Shown here piece by piece: positions 55,449-64,000 of a stretch of DNA of 64,000 nt. The stretch comes from Achatina immaculata. Taxonomy: Eukaryota; Mollusca; Gastropoda; Stylommatophora; Achatinidae. Below the pieces are notes generated by a model. The model saw only the letters and a program-made list of their open reading frames with translations, searched no databases and had not been told where the DNA came from. Numbering within the stretch: the stretch's first letter is position 1; every line of letters starts with the position of its first letter. Position numbers and translations under genes: made by a program. Location of the stretch: positions 31,208,762-31,272,761 of the forward strand of contig CM019697.1 in assembly GCA_009760885.1 (NCBI GenBank), read 5' to 3'.

Positions 55449-55839
55449 ATATGCAGTACTTGTTTTTTGTAGCAGATTCTATTCTTGGCAAACTCCCACC
55501 CGGGAAGTGTTGTCTGTAGGCGGGGCATTTATGCTCATTTCCTGACAGCTACAATACGATATACGTCAAGAGATGGCTAAAATTAACTGTGGCTGGAAAT
55601 AAATGATACCACTATCTAAAACTGGAATGAAAACTTTTTCAGAATGTGAAACAGCGGAAGAATTTTGATTTCTGTGGCTTTTATCTTCGGTGGAGTCCTA
55701 GACTGGCATGTTTCGGCTCCCAGCTTAGCTACCCCGTGCAACGTGCATTGTAGCAGGTCCTCTTATCAATCATTCATTCACATGTAAAAGTTTAATTTGT
55801 CAAATCCCATTTCTTGGGGGGAATTCATTTTATTCTGCT

Positions 55840-56745
55840 AGGCGGCATGCGAGTAAAATGGGTACCAAAGTAAAGAGAATATATTCTACTAGTTGATGAC
55901 AACTGACAAAACAAACAAGGCAGCTGAAATATATATAAATGAGGAAAAATTGGAAGAAGCGGAGAGTTTTGAATATCTTGGATCACTGCTAACTAATAAT
56001 GGAGATACAATGAGGGAAATTAAAAGGAGGCGATACTCTTCAGAAAGTAAAACAAATAAAGAATCTATGGAGAGGAGCAGACAGAACTACAAAAATAAGA
56101 TTTTTAAGGGCATGCATCTTTCCCATCGCAACATATGCCAGTGAGACCTGGACACTTAACAAAACAGCTGAGAAACACATAAATGCCTTTGAATGTAAAT
56201 GCTACAGAAGAGTTCTCCAAATATCGTGGGCACAAAAAAGAACAAATATATCCATACTACAAGAACTTAATATTGAAGAAGGCTGGCTAGTAAAGAGGAT
56301 TAAAGAGAGAAAACTTAAATATTTTGGACACATTAAACGTCATGATAATTTAGAGAAGACCGTATTGGAAGGATACATAATGGGAAAAAGAAAAAGAGGA
56401 AGACCAAAACGAAGATGGCTGCAAGACATCATTGACGATCTGCAAATGGATGCATCAGCAGCAGGCCATCTTGCTCACAACCGATAGGCCTACAGGAGTG
56501 CTGTTTGGGAGGCAAAGTTCCGCAAGGGACATGCAAATGAATGAATGAATGAGGCGGCATGCGAGTAAAATGAGTACCAAAGTAAAGAGAATATATTCTA
56601 CTAGGCGGCATGCGAGTAAAATGGGTACCAAAGTAAAGAGAATATATTCTACTAGGCGGCATGCGAGTAAAATGGGTACCAAAGTAAAGAGAATATATTC
56701 TACTAGGCGGCATGCGAGTAAAATGAGTACCAAAGTAAAGAGAGT
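55840..56745. repeat. 51-bp satellite, five copies, split by a family A insertion
   Basis: Unit aggcggcatgcgagtaaaat gggtaccaaagtaaagagaa tatattctact. One copy at 55840-55891, four at 56551-56745. Confidence 0.93.
55893..56550 (+). mobile_element. RTE-like family A copy inside the 51-bp satellite
   Basis: Starts tgatgacaactgacaaaaca (just after the YADD region) and runs to the GAAT tail. It interrupts the satellite almost exactly at a unit boundary. No clear target duplication is seen. Frameshifted near 56030 and by a stop near 56485. Confidence 0.9.
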
Positions 56746-56749
56746 ATCC

Positions 56750-57615
56750 CCCATTTTTCCACGAATTTTTATGACTTTGTTGCTTCGTTAAGTGAAAAAA
56801 AAAAAACCGAACTAATTGAACCATCACTTTATAAGTTACAAACTTGAACTTCGACATAGGAAGCGATTTTAAAACGTAAGGTATATTTGTGCACGCGGTA
56901 GATTAGCAATCCAAGAAAGAGACACGGTGGAGCAAACCAAAGTAGAAAGTTTCCCCAATTTTATCCCAAGGAAAATAAAGAATAAAATAGAGAAAGATAA
57001 GGTAAAGAGGAGTAGTGTACTTCTTGCTAGTTTTAAGTGATAAAACAGAAGCACCAAAGAAGCAAGTACTTACTACTTGTTAACATATACCACATATGGA
57101 GATTTCTTCTTACAAGATGTCCTTGATAAAGAAGGGAAATGAAGGAGAAACACTTAACTTATACTCTTCATTAAAAGCTTGAACAAATGTAACATAAGAA
57201 AACCACTTTTGGTCCCAGTACTTAGTCAGTCTCGCCGATGTCTGCCAGATATCTTCTAAACATAAACAGTCGAAGTTCGTTTATTTTACGTCTGTTAACA
57301 TAAGCACCATGGTTCTATCCGATAGCCTTAGTCTGGCTGCCTGGCCTTGATTTTTCATCTAACGTTCTTGCAGATTTATTTTGTACAAACACAAGAAGCC
57401 AATTGATGTGTAAACTTTCTACTCGATTCAGAACAACGCTCACTCTGTGTGTAACATGGCAACGGTTTAGGGGCGGTTTGGAGGTAAGATCAAGCAATTA
57501 CTTGTCAGCTTGACATGTTGCCGGTTTGGTAATGGAGAATAATGGATCTACTTGCGGGAGAAGGTGGAAATAAGTAGGCAGACGTAGCGAATGACTCATT
57601 ATATGAAATATGGGG
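56750..57615. other. No gene recognised
   Basis: Non-coding by inspection. ORFs here lack family motifs. Confidence 0.5.
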
Positions 57616-57619
57616 GCGA

Positions 57620-57865
57620 ATACGCGATACACACGCTGAATGAGATAGGGATCAGCGACCCATAGCTGACTGCTTGCGTTAGGGTTGGCGAACTATAGCC
57701 GGCCAAGACCCTACTTCTTAGTGGTGCTCCGGGAAACAGTAGTCTGGTAAAGTTTATATGGATCGCGGGGGAAAGGCGAACCCAGGCCGATGTCTTGGGC
57801 CAAAAGCGGATAACTGCGACACAACCCAACTAAAGCCCTTTTGATGGCGACCGACGAAGAAGACA
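57620..57865 (+). mobile_element. GAAGAA-tailed SINE-like element
   Basis: atcagcgacccatagctgac, gttggcgaactatagccggc and caagaccctacttcttagtg, ending gcgaccgacgaagaagacat. Same family as 53846-54178. Confidence 0.6.
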
Positions 57866-57884
57866 TGAAATATAATTCACAATG

Positions 57885-58346
57885 TCTGTTGTCTGGCTAC
57901 CGTGTTTTCTGGGATCAGAAACGTGTTGTTGGTTGATTTCTTGGAAAGGGAAGCAACAATTAATGCAGCTGTGTACGGTGCAGGACTGGGACGTTTACGA
58001 GCTGCCATTAGACGTTGTCGCCCAGGGCTGTGTGTTGCTTCTCCGTGATAACCTTCGCCCACACGCAACCGCTTTGATTCGGGAACTCTTGCAAAATTCT
58101 TCGGTGGAAGAATCTGGAATATCCGTCGTATAGTTCCCACCTGGCGACAAGTGACTTTCACCTTTTCCCAGCTCTCAAAGGGCATCTTGGTGGCCACAGA
58201 CTTTAGAGTGGTGAGAATGCCACAACATCGGTGACACGGAGACGCCACATTTTATGAGATGGACATTGAAAAAACTTGACCTCCATTTAATGTCTCAGTC
58301 GTTATGGCGACTACATGGGAAAATGAGATGTCCATCGTGGACCATT
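57885..58346 (+). pseudogene. mariner transposase relic
   Basis: Across frames it reads VFWDQKRV, VDFLEREATINAAVY, RRCRPGLC, LLLRDNLRPHATA (second Asp block), NLEYPSYSPHLATSDFHLF-like and LKGHLGG, the C-terminal half of a mariner transposase with many lesions. The family A insertion at 58347 interrupts the sequence beyond it. Confidence 0.75.
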
Positions 58347-59852
58347 ATGGGCAATAAAGAATCTGAAAAATGGTAAATCACCAGGATGTGATGAGATAAC
58401 AGCTGAATTTATTAAAGCAGGAGGAAAGGAGTGTGCAACAATCTATCATGCACTATGTAAAAAGATATGGCATTCAGGTGTTTGGCCAAAAGAATGGAAA
58501 AGAACTGTATTCATACCATTGCCAAAAAAGAGTAACCTGAAATTATGCACAAACTACAGAACTGTTGCCCTGATTAGTCATGCCAGTAAAATTCTGTTAA
58601 AAATCATAATGGGTAGACTTCGAAAGAAAATAGAAGAAGAAGTCAGTATGGTCCAAGCTGGTTTCAGGCAAGGAAGAGGATCAAGAGATCATATATTCAA
58701 TCTAAGATTAATAATAGAGAAATGCAGAGAGTTTAATGTGAATCTATATTTATCCTTTATAGACTACTCAAAGGCATTTGATTGTGTACAACACCAGAAA
58801 CTTTGGGAAATAATGGAAAAAATGGGATTTCCAACACATTTGATACAATTAACATCACTGCTGTATCTAGACCAACAAGCAGCAGTAAGAATAAATGGTG
58901 AAACAACAAGTTGGTTTGACATAAAACAAGGGGTCCGTCAGGGGTGCATATTGTCACCCTACTTATTTAACTTGTATACTGAAAATATAATGAGGAATGT
59001 TAGAGAAGATGTAGACAAAGAATATTACGATGCCATAACAGTTGGAGGTTATGAAATACCAGAGATTAGATATGCTGATGACACAGTATTACTGTCCACA
59101 ACACAAAAAGGAATGGAAAAACTAATTATGTCAGTCCGCAAGAACAGCAAAGAGCAGAACCTCTATCTTAATGCGAAGAAAACTAAATTGATGACAACTG
59201 ACAAAACAAACAAGACAACTGAAATATGTATCAATGAGGAAAAACTGGAAGAAGTGGAGAGTTTTTAATATCTTGGATCACTACTAACTAATAATGGAGA
59301 TACAATGAGGGAAATTAAAAGGAGGACATCTATCGCTCTTCAGAAAGTAAAACAACTAAAGAATCTGTGGAGAGGAGCAGACAGAACTACAAAAATAAGA
59401 TTTTTAAAGGCATGCATCTTTCCCATCGCAACATATGCCTGTGAGACCTGGACACTTAACAAAACAACTGAGAAACACATAAATGCCTTTGAATGTAAAT
59501 GCTACAGAAGAGTTCTCCAAATATCGTGGACACAAAAAAGAACAAATATATCTATACTACAAGAGCTTAATATTGAAGAAGGCTGGCTAGTGAAGAGGAT
59601 TAAAGAGAGAAAACTTAAATATTTTGGACACATTAAACGTCATGATAATTTAGAGAAGACCATATTGGAAGGATACATAATGGGAAAAAGAAAAAGAGGA
59701 AGACCAAAACGAAGATGGCTGTAAGACATCTTTGACGATCTACAAATGGATGCAACAGCAGCAGGCCATCTTGCTCACAACCGAGAGGCCTACAGGAGTG
59801 CTGTTTGGGAGGCAAAGTTCCGCAAGGGACATGCAAATGAATGAATGAATGA
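58347..59852 (+). mobile_element. RTE-like family A, longest copy, 12-bp target duplication
   Basis: Flanked by ATCGTGGACCAT at 58335-58346 and 59853-59864. Truncated at 5' within the reverse transcriptase. It ends with a GAAT tail directly after the last coding codon, so the tail itself supplies the stop codon. Confidence 0.94.
58360..59844 (+). pseudogene. Family A reverse transcriptase, 5'-truncated, two stops
   Basis: Conserved blocks in order: KNGKSPGCDEITAEFIKAGG, WPKEWKRTVFIPLPKK, ISHASKILLKIIMGRL, GFRQGRGSRDHIF, FIDYSKAFDCVQHQKLW, IKQGVRQGCILSPYLFN, IRYADDTVLLS (YADD box), then the C-terminal domain with ACETWTLNK, CYRRVLQISWTQKRT, YFGHIKRHDN and KRKRGRPKRRW, and REAYRSAVWEAKFRKGHANE. 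In-frame stops occur at about 59266 and 59721 only, so the copy is recent. The endonuclease domain is absent through 5' truncation. Confidence 0.92.
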
Positions 59853-59880
59853 ATCGTGGACCATAGTTTACAGTGTGGTG

Positions 59881-60014
59881 TTATCTTATATCTTATATCC
59901 TTCCCGTGCCGTTAAACGTCACATAGGGCTCGCAAAGTAGTTCGCCAATTTTTCCTGTCTTCGGCGAGTCTTTCAACCTCATCAAAGGATTTTATGCCTG
60001 TTAATTTGGCCTCG
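59881..60014 (-). mobile_element. RTE-like family C 3' tip
   Basis: atcttatatcttatatcctt cccgtgccg to atgcctgttaatttggcctc; tail at the left end. Confidence 0.88.
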
Positions 60015-60150
60015 GCATCCCTGATGCTCGGTTGGTTTCTTTGCGAGTTTCCGTAACGATGTCTTTTTTTCCCATCTGGAGTCGCCTCTAGATAGGTCCC
60101 AGGATAAGGTTGTTAGCCTTATGCTCAACTCCCGGTACATGATATGTAAC
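60015..60150 (-). mobile_element. RTE-type 5' UTR fragment
   Basis: ggataaggttgttagcctta tgctcaactccc resembles the 5' UTR of the family B copy near 24580-24625 (gatagggttgctggccctat gtcgaaccctcc). Both form a TAAGG/CCTTA or TAGGG/CCCTA stem at the same place. Confidence 0.45.
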
Positions 60151-60432
60151 AGATCAAGCGGAATTCCATTGATTTCTGCATGGCGGCGAGAGCGTTAAAA
60201 AAAAAAAAAAACGTCCGCCATTTTGCACATCACGCCGGAAGTGGTGTTATATGCAAATAAATTTTGTTTTTGAAGTAATAACTCTCGTAAACTTACTTTT
60301 GAAAGGCCATTGTACACTAATGAGTACACAATTGTAAAGTTTCGGTTTACATCTTATTTATAAATAAACATACAGGGAGGAGAAATAAGAAAAACTGCTC
60401 ATATCTTCTTATAAAAGTCTAATATTTTGTTA

Positions 60433-60515
60433 TCAAAGTTTTACTGCAGTGGCTTTGTTATACATTTAGTTTTATATATACGTATACCCAAAGACTATTT
60501 GTGTGTTTGTAAAGT
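60433..60515. mobile_element. Penelope-like leader fragment
   Basis: gttatcaaagttttactgca gtggctttgttatacat ... gactatttgtgtgtttg follows the PLE leader at 30705-30773. Confidence 0.4.
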
Positions 60516-60639
60516 TTTATGCTTTGACTTTGGAAGAGAAAAAGATGGGCAGACAGACAAAGAGGCAATTATTATGCTGCATTATTTAACTGCAAACTTG
60601 AGGCTTTAAGCGAAACATGCCATTTTTAAAAACCGTAAT

Positions 60640-61755
60640 ATAGTGGATGGGGTTTAGGATAGCAAAACCATATTACATTGGGTGAGGTTTGGGATAGCAA
60701 AACTGTAATATATTGGATGGGGTTTGGGAAAGCAAAATTGTAATATATTGGATAGGGTTTAAGAAAACCAGACTGTAATATATTGGATGTGGTTTATGAA
60801 AGCAAAACCGTAATATATTGGATGTGGTGTATGAAAGCAAAACTGTAATATATTAGATGGGGTTTAGGATAGCAAAACCGTAATATACTGGATGAGTTTA
60901 GGAAAGCAAAACCTTAGTATATTGGATGGTTTTAGGAAAGTAAAACCTGAATATATTGGATGGTTTTAGGAAAGTAAAACCTGAATATATTGGATGGTTT
61001 TATGAAAGTAAAACCTGAATATATTGGATGGTTTTATGAAAGTAAAACCTGAATATATTGGATGGTTTTAGGAAAGTAAAACCTGAATATATTGGATGGT
61101 TTTATGAAAGTAAAACCTGAATATATTGGATGGTTTTAGGAAAGTAAAACCTGAATATATTGGATGGTTTTAGGAAAGTAAAACCTGAATATATTGGATG
61201 GTTTTATGAAAGTAAAACCTGAATATATTGGATGGTTTTATGAAAGTAAAACCTGAATATATTGGATGGTTTTATGAAAGTAAAACCTGAATATATGGAT
61301 GGTTTTAGGAAAGTAAAACCTGAATATATTGGATGGTTTTAGGAAAGTAAAACCTGAATATATTGGATGGTTTTATGAAAGTAAAACCTGAATATATTGG
61401 ATGGTTTTATGAAAGTAAAACCTGAATATATTGGATGGTTTTAGGAAAGTAAAACCTGAATATATTGGATGGTTTTATGAAAGTAAAACCTGAATATATT
61501 GGATGGTTTTAGGAAAGTAAAACCTGAATATATTGGATGGTTTTAGGAAAGTAAAACCTGAATATATTGGATGGTTTTATGAAAGTAAAACCTGAATATA
61601 TTGGATGGTTTTATGAAAGTAAAACCTGAATATATTGGATGGTTTTATGAAAGTAAAACCTGAATATATTGGATGGTTTTAGGAAAGTAAAACCTGAATA
61701 TATTGGATGGTTTTAGGAAAGTAAAACCTGAATATATTGGATGTGGTTTAGAAAA
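60640..61755. repeat. 34-bp minisatellite, about 32 copies
   Basis: Unit ttggatggttttaggaaagt aaaacctgaatata. The first seven or so units are diverged (35-37 bp, ggtttgggaaagcaaaac); the remaining 24 are almost identical apart from a ttagg/ttatg variant and one unit missing two bases near 61295. Confidence 0.96.
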
Positions 61756-61931
61756 GCAATGTCAAGTAGCACAGGCACCGTGTCAGACAGGGAGTCAGCT
61801 TTTGGTTAGGGGGTGACTTTCTTCACGAGCCAGGCAGATTTAAAAACAAAATAAAGCACAACAGGCGGGTCTCCTCATCATTTGGAGAATGTCGATCCAC
61901 AACAGGTCGATCAGACTGTAAAGTCATAGAA

Positions 61932-62330
61932 ATCTGATCAACACAAAAGATTGCCTGGAAGTAAAAAAGAAAAATCATGACCCCAGTTATGGTTCCTCGA
62001 TTGTGTCGAAATGAGAAACGAAAATGAAAAGAAGAGATATTCAAAGGTCACGGTCCCTCTCTAACCCGGAAGTAATGCATGCGGTACAACGATAAGCTAT
62101 CCACAGCTGACTGCTCGTTGTACCCGGGTTGGCGAAAACCATAGGCGATCAAGACCCTATCCTACCTCTCCGTTGAAACTCACAGTAATAAGATCAGCTT
62201 GGTTAAACGGGTCAGGCATCGCAATGGTCCCCACGCCAGAGAAGTCTGAAAAAGCATTGCAACTTTTCCTGCTTTTTGAGCTTCACTCAAGGCCTGAAAA
62301 AAAAAGAAAGAAAAAATGCCCCACAACCTT
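61932..62330. repeat. Direct repeat, copy 1 (399 bp)
   Basis: Matches 63603-64000 with about five differences by eye. It includes a SINE-like segment (gctatccacagctgactgct ... gttggcgaaaaccataggcg) related to 57620-57865. Confidence 0.95.
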
Positions 62331-62602
62331 TCCCACACAGTGCTTGTGTTTCAACGCCTTTCCCACACAGTGCCTATGTTTCAACACCTTTCCCACACAG
62401 TGCCTATGTTTCAACACCTTCCCACACAATGCCTATGTTTCAACACCTTTCCCACACAATGCCTATGTTTCAACGCCTTTCCCACACAATGCTTGTGTTT
62501 CAACGCCTTTCCCACACAATGCTTGTGTTTCAACGCCTTTCCCACACAGTGCCTGTGTTTCAACACCTTTCCCACACAATGCCTATGTTTCAACACCTTC
62601 AG
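62326..62602. repeat. 30-bp minisatellite, 9 copies
   Basis: Unit cctttcccacacagtgccta tgtttcaaca; one unit lacks a base near 62420. The 30-bp period keeps frames open. Confidence 0.96.
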
Positions 62603-62744
62603 CGCACTAACTGCTTAAAAAAAACATCCTCTTCGCAATCCCAGAGAGATAGAACAAGAACAAGAAAAACCCACAAGTAAAATGATCGTCTACCAACAAC
62701 TGTGCACGTAGGAAAACATTAACTGATGTGAAAGATTAACATAA

Positions 62745-63433
62745 TCACTAATAATTAGTGTATAAGTATATAAAACTAATTATATAAAACTATATACGAA
62801 GCCACTGCAGTAAAGCTGTGATAAGAAAATGTATAAACTAGTAAGAAAAAGTAGGAACAGCTTTATTACTTAACGAGTACATAGTTGTGACGTTTTGGTG
62901 TGAGCTTTATTTATACAAAGATACACAGGACGAAGAAACAGAGAGAAAAGATAACATAAGTTCAAAATAATGCTATGTAAAAATAGGAATGGAAAAAAAA
63001 TAAAATAAAATGAATGGAGCATTTAGCTGTGACTCGTAAGAAGCTGTGACTTGTATGTGGGTTTATTCAGAAATGCGCATGGTGGAGTGTAGAGAGTTTT
63101 TAAATGAAGACTTGTGATGTGTGATAGGGTCGTGTATGGGGAGGGGGGAAGGGGCCGTGGAAAGGAGAGGGAGTGATACAGTAGTAATATAACCAGGAGA
63201 AGGTGGAATAGGTGATTATAGTTGGCGTAGATGGGTTGTAATCTGATGCTGTGAGGAGGTTCTGAAGTATGTGTTACAAGTGAGAAAGGAGTGGAACTTA
63301 GTGTAGAGGGATTGTGATTGTGGAAGAGAGAAATGTTAGGTGTAGCTGAATTGCGAGTTCAAACCATGGACTGGTTTCGAAGCATGCTGGATGATATCAT
63401 ACAGACGTTTCTGCATGCAGTCACCTAATCTGA
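62745..63433 (-). mobile_element. Penelope-like element, 3' fragment
   Basis: 62824-62945 matches the terminal repeat at 28379-28483, and 63040-63433 follows 28590-29125 in the same order, including tggtttcgaagcatgctgga. Unlike the copy at 28379, the leader sequence (aataattagtgtataagtat ... cactgcagtaaagctgtgat) also precedes the repeat here. It stops abruptly at 63433. Confidence 0.8.
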
Positions 63434-63602
63434 GTTTTATACATTTTGTTAACATAATCACTGTGCATTACTTGCATATTGTTTGATAACTTGACGTGAT
63501 AAGTCAAAGTATCTTTCAGTACCATTGTCCGATGACAATATTCAACGAATAGTTTAACTGCTCTCCCAAATCTGTGACTGAAGACTATAGTGGACGATGA
63601 AC

Positions 63603-64000
63603 ATCTGATCAACACAAAAGATTGCCTGGAAGTAAAAAAGAAAAATCATGACCCCAGTTATGGTTCCTCGATTGTGTCGAAATGAGAAACGAAAATGAAA
63701 AGAAGAGATATTCAGAGGTCACGGTCCCTCTCTAACCCGGACGTAATGCATGCGGTACAACGATAAGCTATCCACAGCTGACTGCTCGTCGTACCCGGGT
63801 TGGCGAAAACCATAGGCGATCAAGACCCTATCCTACCTCTCCGTTGAAACTCACAGTAATAAGATCAGCTTGGTTAAACGGGTCAGGCATCGCAATGGTC
63901 CCCACGCCAGAGAAGTCTGAAAAAGCATTGCAACTTTTCTTGCTTTTTGAGCTTCACTCAAGGCCTGAAAAAAAAGAAAGAAAAAATGCCCCACAACCTT
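63603..64000. repeat. Direct repeat, copy 2, runs off the window
   Basis: Offset 1671 bp from copy 1. The window ends as the next 30-bp array would begin. Confidence 0.95.

Noticed and set aside
62173..62680. Three overlapping ORFs with 10-residue repeats
   Set aside because: All come from the 30-bp minisatellite read in three frames.
61932..64000. LTR retrotransposon flanked by the 399-bp repeats
   Set aside because: No gag, protease, reverse transcriptase or primer-binding site between them; only a minisatellite and a PLE fragment. Kept as a duplication instead.

Overview
This is an animal (metazoan) nuclear window, very probably from a spiralian or mollusc-like invertebrate. The signs are GT-AG introns between short serine-protease exons, a eukaryotic tRNA-Gly with a Pol III T-run, long introns, and a dense mix of RTE-like non-LTR retrotransposons, Penelope-like elements (PLE), tRNA-headed SINEs, a Tc1 element, a mariner relic and a Helitron-like element. 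Minisatellites and microsatellites are everywhere. The species cannot be fixed from this sequence.

Host genes: (1) plus strand, 1331-15349, the last six exons of a chymotrypsin-fold (S1) serine protease with a complete catalytic triad, all ten expected cysteines and consistent splice phases; exons further 5' lie outside the window. (2) minus strand, 32969-34851, a leucine-zipper (bZIP-like) protein of which two exons can be seen, with a second copy of the zipper segment just downstream at 32626-32799. (3) minus strand, 46593-47642, a single-ORF 349-residue protein whose conserved blocks match the vertebrate PERCC1 family as I remember it. (4) plus strand, 43081-43151, an intact tRNA-Gly(CCC). 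(5) 49943-51919, a broken member of a multicopy invertebrate protein family, split by a SINE-like insertion.

Mobile DNA: I separate three main RTE-like families by protein and tail. Family A has a GAAT tail, family B an AT or AG tail, and family C an ATAAG-type tail. At least five more RTE-like remnants occur. Family B has one nearly full-length copy (21508-24690, minus). A PLE copy (28379-30773, minus) has inverted terminal repeats and a 14-bp target duplication. A 155-bp internally deleted PLE (15007-15161) sits against the splice acceptor of the last protease exon. Several insertions are nested, which gives a relative chronology: Tc1 in family C (40892-42436), family C in another RTE (17817-18267), family B in a SINE (37967-38500), family A in a mariner relic (58347-59852), and repeat insertions in satellites.

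Layout: 1-16 kb protease gene with repeat-filled introns; 16-31 kb repeat block (minisatellites, long SINE, Helitron, RTE-B, PLE); 32.6-35 kb zipper gene; 36-45.7 kb RTE/SINE/Tc1/tRNA; 46.6-47.6 kb PERCC1-like gene; 49.9-52 kb pseudogene; 53-64 kb satellites, RTE-A, PLE and a 399-bp direct repeat that runs off the end of the window. I found no coordinated multi-gene system. The most notable points are the invertebrate PERCC1-like gene, the PLE at the splice acceptor, the duplicated zipper segment, and a long hairpin-rich SINE family.
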